NCBI GenBank assembly: GCA_020850835.1
Contig: JADZDX010000050.1
Span: 1-52,012 of the forward strand
Source: Fimbriimonadaceae bacterium
Lineage (GTDB): Bacteria; Armatimonadota; Fimbriimonadia; Fimbriimonadales; Fimbriimonadaceae
DNA: 52,012 nt
Direction of reading: 5' to 3'
Made by a program: the position numbers and the translations under genes. Below, in pieces: positions 25,201-35,400 of the stretch (positions within the stretch are counted from its first letter, which is position 1; each line of letters opens with the position of its first letter). A model generated the notes under the pieces. That model saw nothing but the letters and a program-made list of their open reading frames with translations, was not told the origin of the DNA and did not search any database.

Positions 25201-28200
25201 CTATTCAATCGGCTCCAAGGTGGCCGGGTCTTGCTTCAAGAACTTCACCCTTAACCATCGCACCAAGTCGTCAACCAGCGTGTGCATGATCGGGATGTCC
25301 ACAAGGGACAGAATGGTTCCCGCAACCAAGCCGCCGACAATCACTGTTCCCATCGGCTGATAAGCGTCCAGCCCAGACTTCGGGTGGAATGCGATCAACG
25401 CCATAACCACGACCGTGATAATCGTCGTCATCAAGATCGGCCTGAGCCGTTGTGGGCTGGCCTCAATCACCGCCTTGTTCCTCGGCATTCCCGACTTGCG
25501 GTATTCCATGATAAGGTCGATCATCAAGATCGCGGTCACGATGTCCATTCCGCTCAAGATGATCACCCCCATGATCGAAACCGTGCTGAAGGCCTGGTGC
25601 ATCAGCCACAACATCAAAAACACTCCCGACAGCTCCAGCGGCAAACTAAACATCATCTGCAACGGTTGCAAGAACCCGTGAAACTGTGCGACCAAAATGA
25701 AATACATCAGCACCAATGCAATTACGAGCCCGTTGAGCAGAATCCGAAACGAATCCATCATCTGCGTCATGTCGCCCCGCGCATCAATGCCATATCCGAG
25801 CGGCCAATTCAGCTTCGCCTGAGCCTGCATTTGTAAGTCCATCGTCACATCCATGCTCGGGCGACCATCCTTCCGGTAATAGCCGCCAAAGTTCACCGCT
25901 CGCCGCAACTGGTCGTGTTCTATGAGCGAAGGGGCCATCCGTTTCTCGAACCGCACGAGTTCCTTGAGCGGCACTTGCTCGTCCATCATCCCCGTCACGA
26001 ACATCGAATCCAGTTTCGACAAATCATTACGGGCGTCCTCCTCGTAACGCACCTGAATCGAAATCGGCCTTCGGTTCGGCAACCGGTAGAACGTTTCCGT
26101 CAATCCGCCTCTTAGAGCGTAATACGCCTGCTGGCTAATCGCCACCGGCGACAAACCATGGGCCGCCGCTTTCGCTTCGTCCACCACCAGATCGTAGGTT
26201 GGCTTTGCCATCTCCCAGGTCGTAAATGGTTGGGCGATGTCCGGTTTGTTTGTGCGGGGGTCGACCACATCCGTCTTCGCCATTGCCAACACCTCCTTAC
26301 CCAACTTATCCAGAACCTGAAGGTCTTCCCCATAGATAACGAGCGCAACCGGCGCAAGGGCCGTCGCCATCACGTCGCTCCCCATCTCTTTGATTTGAAT
26401 CCGGCGAATCCCCGGTATCTCCGCCATTGCCCGGCCATGAATCCGGTCGATAATCTTCCAAACATCCGGCCGTCCGCTGTCTTTATCCGAAAAGGTCAAC
26501 ATCGCCGAAGCCCCGTTGACCATCCGCATCCCATAACCCGTGTAGGCCACATCCTGCGGCATTCCCGGGCCCGCCTCGTTCCCGATCTCAATACTTGCCT
26601 TGCGGATCCAGCCCTTTTCGCCGCCTTCTTCTGCCATGATCCGCTCGAGCTGGCGCACTCCCGCCTTTGTCGCCGAGTAACTCGCCCCCGGTTGCATCTC
26701 AAGTTGAATCGATGCCTGACCCACATCGGCGAGCGGCATCATCTCGCTCCCGATGAAGTAATAGAAGCCAAAGCCGACCATCACTGTCACGAGCACCCGA
26801 ACCATATTCGCAAACCGATGCTGAAGCAACCACCGAATCAGCCGTTCGTACCCCTTTTCCATGCGGTGCAATCCGTTGTCGAACGGAGTCAGCACCAACC
26901 GACTGAACCACGTCACCCGGCGTTCATCGGGGTGTTGCAAGAACCGCGAACACAGAACGGAAGTCAAGGTCATCGAAACCACATAACTAAACGCAACCCC
27001 GAAAATGATGGGCCAGCAAAGTCCCTCGAACATCAACTGCGTGATTCCGCCCGAAAGTAACAATGGAATCAAAGCTACGATCAAGACCACCGTCCCCGCG
27101 AGAACCGATTTACGAACTTCCGTGATCCCGTCGATAGTCGCCCTGCGAACATCCTTGCCCATCCGCATGTGCCGCTCCACTGCGTGGATGTCGATGATTG
27201 CATCGTCTACCAACCGGCCAATCGAAATCAAAAGCCCGATCAAAGTCGAAGAATTCAAACTAAATCCAAGTGCCGACATAAACAGCAACGTCATCGCCAT
27301 CGAAGTCGGAATCGCCGTCAAAGCGATCAACGTGCCCCGCCACTCGCCCAAGAACAGTAGAACCGCTAACCCCGTCAAGATAACCGCCACGATCAGCTCG
27401 TGGGTCATGTTCTCAAACAAAATATCGACAAAACTTGCATTGTTGTAGGCGACCTCAAGCTTGATTCCCGGATAGTCCTTTTCAAGTTGCCGAGCCACCT
27501 TCTCTGCCGCCTCAATCGTCACCGGCGATGAAGCATCTGGGTTCTGCAAAATCTGAATCGCAATGGCGTCTTTAGCCGCGCCCTGCTCCATAAAGCGGTA
27601 GCCCGACCGTTCATCAACTTCGGTATCCAGTACCTCTGCAACATCGCCGATCTTCACAACGCGAGTACCGTCCGCCTTAACCGGATATTCCGCCACCATC
27701 GCTGCGGTCTTCGCTAGCGTATCGACCCGCAACACTGGCTCCGATCCACTTTGCGTCACCAGGCCAGCAGGTTTTGCGACGTTGTACTGGTCGATCGCAT
27801 CGCGCACATCAAGAATCGATAATCCAAGGCTCTTCAGCTTGACCGGGTCGGCCCGCACTTGCAATTGCCGCCGATGCCCCCCAAATGTCGTGACCGTATA
27901 AACGTTCTTGTTCGCTGACTTAAACCGATTGAGAATCTGGTTGTCCGCCAAATCGCGCAACCTTGTACTTGTCCACCCTTGATTCTCATCGCCCGTCATC
28001 GCGAGCGTTAAAACCGGCAGGTTAAGCGGATCGACTTTGACAATAAAGCTCGGCGTCCGGTTCGCATCGTCGCCCGGAAGCTCGCCCTTCGCTGCTTCCA
28101 TCAAAGCCTGAACCTCCGTGTACGCCTTCTGCATGTTGTGGCCATACGGAAACTCCAAAACCACCATGCTGAACCCGTCCTGGCTCACCGACCGGATGTA

Positions 28201-28467
28201 ACGTACGTTCTGGATCGAGACCATCTTTTGCTCGATTGGCGAGCTGTAATACGTCTCCATATCCTCAGCCGAGAGGCCAGGCATCTCTGTCACAATCCCG
28301 ATCAGCGGCGACTCGACATACGGCATAAACCGTTTCGGCATCAACTGCGTGACTGCGATCCAACCGAGCACCAAAACTGCAAGGAACAGCGCGACAACGC
28401 CGTACGGGTTATCGACCGACCACTGAACCACCCCGCCGCGTGGCTTCTCTGATTGCTCGACACTCAT
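25201..28467 (-). CDS. RND efflux transporter permease (operon A)
   Basis: The 1088-residue inner-membrane pump subunit has the RND layout of 12 helices and two large periplasmic loops. TM4 reads 'GRLVDDAIIDIHAVERH'. The Asp pair fits the proton relay, but the 'VVENVERH' usual in HAE pumps is replaced by 'IDIHAVERH', and it is not the HME form 'VDGAVVxxEN' either. It overlaps the adaptor gene by ATGA. The adaptor carries heavy-metal-binding domains, so metal export (copper or silver class) is the best guess. No TolC is encoded in this operon; the one in operon B could serve both. Confidence 0.9.
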   Translation of the reverse strand: MSVEQSEKPRGGVVQWSVDNPYGVVALFLAVLVLGWIAVTQLMPKRFMPYVESPLIGIVTEMPGLSAEDMETYYSSPIEQKMVSIQNVRYIRSVSQDGFSMVVLEFPYGHNMQKAYTEVQALMEAAKGELPGDDANRTPSFIVKVDPLNLPVLTLAMTGDENQGWTSTRLRDLADNQILNRFKSANKNVYTVTTFGGHRRQLQVRADPVKLKSLGLSILDVRDAIDQYNVAKPAGLVTQSGSEPVLRVDTLAKTAAMVAEYPVKADGTRVVKIGDVAEVLDTEVDERSGYRFMEQGAAKDAIAIQILQNPDASSPVTIEAAEKVARQLEKDYPGIKLEVAYNNASFVDILFENMTHELIVAVILTGLAVLLFLGEWRGTLIALTAIPTSMAMTLLFMSALGFSLNSSTLIGLLISIGRLVDDAIIDIHAVERHMRMGKDVRRATIDGITEVRKSVLAGTVVLIVALIPLLLSGGITQLMFEGLCWPIIFGVAFSYVVSMTLTSVLCSRFLQHPDERRVTWFSRLVLTPFDNGLHRMEKGYERLIRWLLQHRFANMVRVLVTVMVGFGFYYFIGSEMMPLADVGQASIQLEMQPGASYSATKAGVRQLERIMAEEGGEKGWIRKASIEIGNEAGPGMPQDVAYTGYGMRMVNGASAMLTFSDKDSGRPDVWKIIDRIHGRAMAEIPGIRRIQIKEMGSDVMATALAPVALVIYGEDLQVLDKLGKEVLAMAKTDVVDPRTNKPDIAQPFTTWEMAKPTYDLVVDEAKAAAHGLSPVAISQQAYYALRGGLTETFYRLPNRRPISIQVRYEEDARNDLSKLDSMFVTGMMDEQVPLKELVRFEKRMAPSLIEHDQLRRAVNFGGYYRKDGRPSMDVTMDLQMQAQAKLNWPLGYGIDARGDMTQMMDSFRILLNGLVIALVLMYFILVAQFHGFLQPLQMMFSLPLELSGVFLMLWLMHQAFSTVSIMGVIILSGMDIVTAILMIDLIMEYRKSGMPRNKAVIEASPQRLRPILMTTIITVVVMALIAFHPKSGLDAYQPMGTVIVGGLVAGTILSLVDIPIMHTLVDDLVRWLRVKFLKQDPATLEPIE

Positions 28468-30341
28468 TCGCCCGAATCCTTATCCATCCGCACCAAGTCC
28501 ATCTTGCAAATCGGGCAGATTCCTGGTCCGTCCTCAATAACCTCCGGGTGCATCGAGCAGGTGTATTTCAACCCCGCCTGCTGTCCCTCAGGCTTCTTTG
28601 ATGCATCGGGGTCACCGCTTGGTGGAGGCGCAGCCGACCCATGGTTATGCGACGATTCGCCCCTTCCCGATGGCATCTCTTCCGGCCCACTGTTGCCCCA
28701 TTTCACTGGCTTGATCGCCGCTCCCGGGAACAGCTCGTCATCGCCCCCTACGGTCACTTGATCGCCTGTTTCGAGCCCGGAAACGATCTCTGTATAGCTG
28801 GCATCGCTGATTCCGACCGTCACCATCCGCCTTTCGACCGAGGTATTTCCCCGCGCATCGCGAGGAACCAAGTCCATCTTGCAAATCGGACATAAACCCG
28901 GCCCTTTATTGGACACCTGAGGGTGCATCGTGCAGGTGTATTCCGCGTTCGGGTCATCCTGGGCTTTACCTTCGTGCACCAACCATACATACCGAGTCCC
29001 ATCGCTGGCGGTCTTAACCGCCTCGTTCCTTACCGACAATCTCCGGGTCTGGCTTTGCGTGAACACCTCGAGTAACGAGTAGCTCCCGACATCCCAGCCG
29101 CTTCCAGGATTATCAATCACCGCCTCAATCCGAAACGTCCTGGAGCCCCCCTCGACGAATGGAAATACACTCGAAATCTTGGTGTCAACAACTTGCCCGT
29201 TCACTTTCACACGAGCTGAAGAGCCTGCAACCACTTTGCCCGCCAAACTCTGCGGCAAATCGGCCTGAACCCTGAGTTTTGCATCCGACTTGATCTTCAA
29301 AACCACTTGGCCCGCCATCACCGGCGTACCTGGGCTGACCACCCGCTCAGTCACAACGCCGCCCGATACAGCGCGAAGTTGGGTGTACGAAGCCATCGTT
29401 CCCGATGCCGCCGCTTCCGCAGACATGGCATTCGCGGAAGCACCCTCCGCCACCGCCTGGTCGCGGGCGGTCTTAACCCTGGCTTCCGCCTCGCGCACCG
29501 ACGAACGCATCGCCTCTAACTCGCTGTTGGCCGCTTCAACCCCAGCTTGAGCGCTCAACACCTCGGCTTGGGCAGTAGAGAGAGCGGCTTCGGCTTGTTG
29601 CTTTGCAGCCTCGGCCCCCCGCAGTTTAGAACGAACCGTATCGCGTGTCCGCACAGCTTCGTCCCGCTGTTGCTTCGATACATAGCCGTTGTCATAGAGG
29701 CCCTTGTAGCGGGTCACATTCTCTTCCGCGAGGGTCAACTCAGCCTCTTGTTCGTCGATCATGGCCTGCATCCGGGGGATGTCCTTCTGAGCCACGCTGA
29801 CCTTCGACTTCGCAGTCTTGAGCATCGCCGTCGCCTGTTGGGCCTTCGCCTCCGCCGTTTTCACGTCCGCTTTCGCCCGTGCAAAAGCGGCCTGCTCTTG
29901 CGCCACCATCGACTGCATTGCCGACGCCTTTAGTCGCGCGGCCGAAGCCCCTAACTGCCCCGCCGCGCTCTTCTCGTCTAACTCCCTCGCGTCAATAGTG
30001 CCGAGCAACTGCCCCGGTTTCACTTTGTCGCCCGGATAAACGGCAAGATTGGAAACAAGCCCATCCACTCGCGCCACTACATCCTCGTCGTTTAACGCCT
30101 GAACGGTTGCTGGAAACACCGAACTACCGCCGACCATCCGCTCCAGCGCATAATCGATTCCAACTGGGAAAGCCCCCGTCGGAGCCTTCATGGCCGACAT
30201 ATCCATCGACTGGGCTTCGATAACGCTCATCGACCCCCTCGGCCGCAGGGTTCGAACCGCCCATGTAACGCCAATCGCAACACCGATCAGCAACAAAATA
30301 CTGAACCACTGCTTCTTAAAAAATTGACCAACCGAACTCAT
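28464..30341 (-). CDS. RND periplasmic adaptor with two heavy-metal-binding domains
   Basis: The 625-residue membrane-fusion protein has an N-terminal anchor, a biotinyl-lipoyl-like domain ('VDGLVSNLAVYPGDKVKPGQLL') and a long alpha-helical hairpin (about residues 120-300, Ala/Glu/Lys-rich). It also has a beta-barrel and a membrane-proximal domain. Two heavy-metal-binding domains with 'TMHPxVxxxGPGxCPICKMDL' are present: one inside the membrane-proximal region (about 466-492), the other at the C-terminus (about 593-618). In CusB-like adaptors such domains are usually N-terminal. The gene is followed by the permease with a 4-base overlap. A Cu/Ag-type substrate is likely. Confidence 0.9.
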   Translation of the reverse strand: MSSVGQFFKKQWFSILLLIGVAIGVTWAVRTLRPRGSMSVIEAQSMDMSAMKAPTGAFPVGIDYALERMVGGSSVFPATVQALNDEDVVARVDGLVSNLAVYPGDKVKPGQLLGTIDARELDEKSAAGQLGASAARLKASAMQSMVAQEQAAFARAKADVKTAEAKAQQATAMLKTAKSKVSVAQKDIPRMQAMIDEQEAELTLAEENVTRYKGLYDNGYVSKQQRDEAVRTRDTVRSKLRGAEAAKQQAEAALSTAQAEVLSAQAGVEAANSELEAMRSSVREAEARVKTARDQAVAEGASANAMSAEAAASGTMASYTQLRAVSGGVVTERVVSPGTPVMAGQVVLKIKSDAKLRVQADLPQSLAGKVVAGSSARVKVNGQVVDTKISSVFPFVEGGSRTFRIEAVIDNPGSGWDVGSYSLLEVFTQSQTRRLSVRNEAVKTASDGTRYVWLVHEGKAQDDPNAEYTCTMHPQVSNKGPGLCPICKMDLVPRDARGNTSVERRMVTVGISDASYTEIVSGLETGDQVTVGGDDELFPGAAIKPVKWGNSGPEEMPSGRGESSHNHGSAAPPPSGDPDASKKPEGQQAGLKYTCSMHPEVIEDGPGICPICKMDLVRMDKDSGE

Positions 30342-30409
30342 AATGAACCGACGATTTTTGTTCTAGAGGTATGCCGGTGGCCAGGATTAACCCCACCCAC
30401 CGTTGGGGA

Positions 30410-30754
30410 TTAGTTGATCGCTTTCCCGTCTTCGAACTTCGAAGGATTGTCCTTGAACTGGTCCGGGCATCCGCCGCAGCAGAAGTAATAGCGTTTGCCG
30501 TTATGGTCTTGATGCCCCACGGCTTTATCTTTATCCTCTATGACAGTTCCCATCACAGGGCACACAATTTCGCCTTTCTTGTTGGTAAACGCGGCGGGAG
30601 TCGCTTCAACCGGTGCTTCGGTGGTCGTGGTCCGGGCTGAGCCTGCCTCCCGCGACGCGGGCTCCGCAGGTTGGCCACATCCGGCGACGACAATGGCGAA
30701 CAGGGCGATAACGCCCAAAGTGACGAACGAGTTGGTTTTGTTGCTGATTTTCAT
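30410..30754 (-). CDS. YHS-domain lipoprotein
   Basis: I take the ATG at 30754 ('MKISNKTNSF', 114 residues) because it gives a lipoprotein signal with lipobox 'VVAGC' (Cys 26); the track's upstream extension is unlikely. After a Pro/Thr-rich linker there is a YHS domain: 'IVCPVMGTVI' and 'GKRYYFCCGGCPDQFKDNP'. YHS domains bind heavy metals such as copper and are common near Cu-handling pumps. It is encoded just before the metal-binding adaptor, so it is likely a periplasmic metal carrier. Confidence 0.85.
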   Translation of the reverse strand: MKISNKTNSFVTLGVIALFAIVVAGCGQPAEPASREAGSARTTTTEAPVEATPAAFTNKKGEIVCPVMGTVIEDKDKAVGHQDHNGKRYYFCCGGCPDQFKDNPSKFEDGKAIN

Positions 30755-30815
30755 GTTTGGTTTCCGGTCAGGGCTTGCAAACGCAAGCAAGTCAATGATC
30801 TCAATTCGAGAGCAT

Positions 30816-31211
30816 TCAAACGACCGGAGGTGCACGGCCCGGCTTCAGCAGAGGCGGGGGATCGGGCGGGGGGCCATGGTTGAAAAGAGCGATCTCCGTC
30901 GATTTTTCGCAAACCGGAGCATGCAGATAGTCAAAAACTGGGCTTAGAACAATTTCAAGACTCGGAACCGAGGGCGTCGTAATCTTGGTTACCACCGCGA
31001 CCGGTGCTTCCGGTGTCGCAACCTTCGCGCAACCGCACTTCTTTCCCGGCTTCGCACAACCGCTTTCACAGCAGGACTTCGCGGCTTGAGCCATGTGACC
31101 GTGGGATAGCGTAACGCCACACAACCCGCCGCACAGGTCAACCAGACCGATTTGGGTTGCAAACACCAAAACCGCCAAGATGACGCGCGTAAGATTGGTC
31201 ACTTTGACCAC
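30816..31211 (-). CDS. Small exported Cys-rich protein heading RND operon A
   Basis: The 131-residue protein starts at a GTG and has a signal peptide or anchor at about residues 8-26. Then come the Cys-rich 'KSCCESGCAKPGKKCGCAK', a beta-type region ('PSLEIVLSPVFDY') and a Pro-rich tail ending 'GRAPPVV'. The order Cys cluster, beta region and 'RAPP' tail matches the leader of operon B (38344-38754), so the two are probably homologous. It could bind metal in the periplasm. No named family is certain; DUF2946/CzcI-like proteins are a possible relation. Confidence 0.7.
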   Translation of the reverse strand: MVKVTNLTRVILAVLVFATQIGLVDLCGGLCGVTLSHGHMAQAAKSCCESGCAKPGKKCGCAKVATPEAPVAVVTKITTPSVPSLEIVLSPVFDYLHAPVCEKSTEIALFNHGPPPDPPPLLKPGRAPPVV

Positions 31212-31305
31212 GATTACCTAGACGATACCTCCAATCACTTGGTTCCTGAGGCAAAATCAGCTACGCCGCGAAAGACGCTAAAGTTATCTGCTCAGCAGTC
31301 GAAAA

Positions 31306-31381
31306 TGGCGGCCCCGGAGGGAATCGAACCCCCGACGCCCTCCTTAGGACGGAGGCGCTCTATCCACTGAGCTACGAGGCC
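31306..31381 (-). tRNA. tRNA-Arg (anticodon CCU)
   Basis: Reading the minus strand, the 76-base cloverleaf starts GGCCTCG and ends CGGGGCC-G-CCA. The 7-bp acceptor stem has one G-U pair, the D arm is 'GCTCAGTGGATAGAGC', the anticodon stem is CCTCC/GGAGG with loop GTCCTAA (anticodon CCT), and the T arm contains 'GGTTCGATTCC'. The CCA is encoded. It decodes AGG. Confidence 0.96.
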
Positions 31382-31469
31382 GGAACCTCTAGGATACCAA
31401 GCCACCTTCGTCAAAGTTGTCACTCAATCGTAACCTTGGGCACGAACCCATCAAGTAGCCTACTGAGAA

Positions 31470-32480
31470 ATGCTTCCGTTCCTGCTTGCTCCTCCCGACA
31501 GCCTTGATCGCCCCACACCAGCGAACGAACCCAACCTTGTCCATATCCGCCAACTTACCTTTGGGGGGCAGAATGCCGAGGCCTATTGGAACCAAGAGGG
31601 GACGCAACTTACTTACCAAAGCCGACAGCCCGGCTACCCCGATGAACAAGTATTCGTAATGAATGCTGACGGGTCGGGCAAGCGGCTCATCAGTACAGGT
31701 TTAGGGCGATGTACTTGCAGTTATTTCTCGCCAGACGGCAAATTTGTTTACTTCAGTAGCACCCATGAGTACCATCGTGAAGGGCAACCACCCGCCGACA
31801 TGAGTAAGGGCTATGTCTGGATGATCAATCCATGGTTCGCCCTGTACCGAGTACCCATCGAAGGCGGGCAAGCCCAAAAGGTCCTCCGCAAATTTGGCTA
31901 CATCGCCGAAACAACGATCGCACCAAATGGCAAATTCATGACCTTCACAGGGTCATTTGATGGCGACCTTGAGATTTACCGAAGCGACCTCAATGGTGGC
32001 AATCTCGTTCGGCTAACCAGCGAAGCAGGCTACGACGGGGGACCCTTCGTGAGTTGGGACAGCAAGACGATCGTTTACCGTCGTGATCTGATTGAGAGCG
32101 ACACCGAGCTAGCCGATTATCGGGCATTACTCAAGGAAAATATGGTCCGACCTGGGAAGCTGGAGATTTGGGCGATGAATGCGGACGGCACCCACAAGCG
32201 GCAAATCACGAACTTGGGTGCGGCGTCGTTTGCACCGTTCCTCCACCCCGATAACAAGACCATCATTTTTAGCTCCAACTACGGCGATCCTAAGGGGCGA
32301 GAGTTTGATCTCTTTACGATTGGAACGAATGGTAAGGGATTGAAGCGTATCACCCACACTCCTGAGTTCGACGGCTTCCCCATGTTTACGAAGGACGGCA
32401 AGCGGCTGGTTTGGGCCAGCAACCGCCACGGAGAGGTCCGCGGTGAAACGAACCTGTTCGTGGCGGACTGGCAACCTTAG
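31470..32480 (+). CDS. TolB-like beta-propeller protein
   Basis: The 336-residue protein has at least five WD40-like/PD40 blades: 'HIRQLTFGGQNAEAYWNQEGTQLTYQS', 'CTCSYFSPDGKFVYFSS', 'ETTIAPNGKFMTFTGSFDGDLEIYRSD', 'SWDSKTIVYRRD' and 'GFPMFTKDGKRLVWASNRHG'. This is the C-terminal half of TolB without its N-terminal domain. The N-terminus is too short and weak for a confident signal peptide. It is flanked by tRNA-Arg and the convergent czcA gene and has no functional partner nearby. The role is unknown. Confidence 0.85.
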   Translation: MLPFLLAPPDSLDRPTPANEPNLVHIRQLTFGGQNAEAYWNQEGTQLTYQSRQPGYPDEQVFVMNADGSGKRLISTGLGRCTCSYFSPDGKFVYFSSTHEYHREGQPPADMSKGYVWMINPWFALYRVPIEGGQAQKVLRKFGYIAETTIAPNGKFMTFTGSFDGDLEIYRSDLNGGNLVRLTSEAGYDGGPFVSWDSKTIVYRRDLIESDTELADYRALLKENMVRPGKLEIWAMNADGTHKRQITNLGAASFAPFLHPDNKTIIFSSNYGDPKGREFDLFTIGTNGKGLKRITHTPEFDGFPMFTKDGKRLVWASNRHGEVRGETNLFVADWQP

Positions 32481-32488
32481 ATCATAGG

Positions 32489-35400
32489 CTAGACCGACTG
32501 ACCGGGACCATCGTCGAATTGGGCGCATAATACCGGTAGCACAACAAGGGTCAGGAGCGTCGCGGAAAGAATGCCTCCGATCACAACGGTGGCCAGTGGT
32601 CGTTGGACTTCAGCACCGATACCCGTATTGAGTGCCATCGGAACAAATCCCAGCGCGGCAACGAGCGCGGTCATCAATACAGGACGTAACCGTTCAATCG
32701 CCCCGCGTCTAACTGCATCCAGTTGATTTAGGCCAAGACCTCGTAGCCGGTTCATGGCCGAGATCATCACCACGCCGTTCATCACCGCAACCCCAGAAAG
32801 GGCAATGAAACCAACGGCCGCGGAGATGCTGAAGGGCATTCCTCGGAGCGCCAAGGCAAACACTCCTCCTGTAACAGCAAGCGGGACACCGGTGAAGATA
32901 ATGATGGCTTGCTTGATGGAACCAAAGGTCCAGAATAGGAGGATGAAGATCAGCCCCAACACTGCAGGAACTACCAAGCTCAGCCGACGAGAGGCTTGTT
33001 GCAGGTTTTCAAACTGCCCTCCCCATGCGATACTGTAGCCCTCTTTCAGGGGGACCTCCTTGGCAATCGCCGCCTTTGCCTTGGCAACAAATGAGCCGAG
33101 ATCGGTACCCCGAACATTGAGTTGCACGACCACCCGACGGCTCCCCATTTCCCGAGAAATCTGGGCCGGAGCGGGAACGTTTCTTATCTCGGCCACGGAG
33201 TTGAGCGGCACACTACCACCTTCGGGGGTCTTGACCGGCAACGACTTGATCGCTTCGACATCGTTTCGAACATCATCGGGCAAGCGCAAAGTCATCGCGA
33301 AGCGACGATCTCCCTCAACGATCTGACCAATGGGTTCGCCTCCCAAGGCTACCGAGACCAATTCTTGGATCTCGGCAATGTGGATTCCTAATCGAGCAAT
33401 GGCCTCTCGATCGATATCAATCTGCAGGACCGGGATCTCGTCGACTTGCTCAACTTCGACATCCTGAGCCCCCGGAATCTGCCGGACAACATCGGCGATC
33501 TCATCGGCTTTGAGCTTTAGTTCACCAAGGTTTTCGCCGAAAACTTTGATTCCGATGTCCGCCTTAACCCCCGAGACCAATTCGGCGAATCGCATCTGAA
33601 TCGGCTGAGAGAAGTTGTAGCCTTGCCCAGGTACTTCCGCTACTTTGTGTTCCAGTTCCGCAATCAACTTCTCCTTTGTCATGCCTGGCCGCCATTCATG
33701 ATGGGGCTTGAGCATGATGAAGCTGTCAGTCAAGCTGAGAGGCATGGGATCGGTGGCAACCTCGGGCGTACCGCTTCGAGAGAAGACCGTCACGACTTCA
33801 GGCACCTCAAGGACTTTCTTCTCGAAAGCGGTCACCAACTTTACGGTCTGTTCCGCATCAACTGTCCTTGCTCGGACCGGTTGAATGACGAGTGATCCTT
33901 CATCAAGCTGCGGCACGAACTCCGAGCCAAGGCGCGAGAAAATACCTGCGCAAAGGAGGAGAAGCCCTACACTAGATCCAACGATCAGCGTCTTTCGCCT
34001 TAGGGCGAAGTCAAGGAGGGATGTATAGGCCCGGCTCACGAATGACATGACCGGGTTGTTCGCCTCTCGCGTGTCCCCGGATAGGAATAAGCTGGCGAGC
34101 ACGGGGACCAAGGTCATGGTTAACAACAAGGCTCCGATCAGCGCGAATACAACGGTGAATGCCATCGGCTTGAAGAGCTTGCCTTCGGTTCCTTCTAGCG
34201 TTAGGATTGGCAGATAGACAACCGAAATAATCGTGACCGCAAACACTGTTGGTTTGGCAACTTCTCGCGTTGCTTGCCAGACACTTTGACGGACCTCTTC
34301 GCGCGTCAAGGTAATCCCCTTTTCGGCTCTGGCCTCCGATAACCTTCGTACCGCGTTTTCAATGACAACAACAGCACCATCAACGATGAGTCCGAAGTCA
34401 ATGGCTCCAAGACTCATCAGGTTGCCCGAAATGCCGTACTGCCGCATTCCAATTACAGCAACGAGCATAGCAAGCGGAATCGCGAGAGCGACGATTGCCG
34501 CGCCCCGAACATTTCCGAGTAGCAGGATCAAGATGACGGTGACTAGGGTCGCCCCTTCAAGAAGGCTCTTCGCGACCGTCTTCAAAACATCGTTGACCAA
34601 ATGTGAGCGATCGTAGGTCGTCGTAAGCTTTACGTCTTTGGGCAGCTGGGCTTTGATCTCCCGAACGCGCTTGTCAACCGCGTTCGCCACGTCACGGCCA
34701 TTGGCTCCCTTTAGCATCATCACGATGCCTATGAGAGACTCCTTACCGTCTTTCGTCGAGATGCCGGTGAGGATGGGTATCCCAAGTTGCACTTCGGCGA
34801 CATCACGGACCAGCACCGGGATGCTGCCCTCTGTCTTAACAACGATGCGCTCAATGTCGCCAATGGTCGTCGCCATGCCCACTGAACGGATAAGCATACG
34901 CTCGCCATTCTCCTCCAAAACACCACCGCCAGCGTTTAGGTTGTTCTCGTTGAGGGCGCTAACCACTTCATCAACACCAATGCCTCTCGATTGGAGGGCC
35001 GCCGGATTGATAACAATTTGGTACTGCTTGACGCTTCCGTCTGCCGCATTGACTTCGGCCACGCCCGGAACCGTCCTTAACTGAGGGGCGATGATCCAAT
35101 CCTGCACGGTACGGAGTTCCATCGGCGAGCGTGTCTCAGACTCCACCGCGTACATGTAGATATCACCCAGACCCGTGGAAACAGGCCCCATTTGCGGTGA
35201 TTCTATGCCCGATGGTAATTGCTCCTTGACGTTGTTCAAGCGCTCATTTACGAGTTGCCGAGCAAAATAGGTGTCTACATCATCGTGGAAGGTCACCGTT
35301 ACCTGAGAAAGCCCAAACTGGCTGAGACTTCGCACCTGCTCAACACCCGGGATACCACCCATGGCAATTTCAATTGGGAATGTCACCAGCTTCTCAACTT

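Noticed and set aside
26158-27060. 300-codon plus-strand ORF inside the operon A permease
   Set aside because: It is antisense to a full RND permease with clear family motifs; its composition (His/Arg/Pro-rich, no domain) is typical of a shadow frame.
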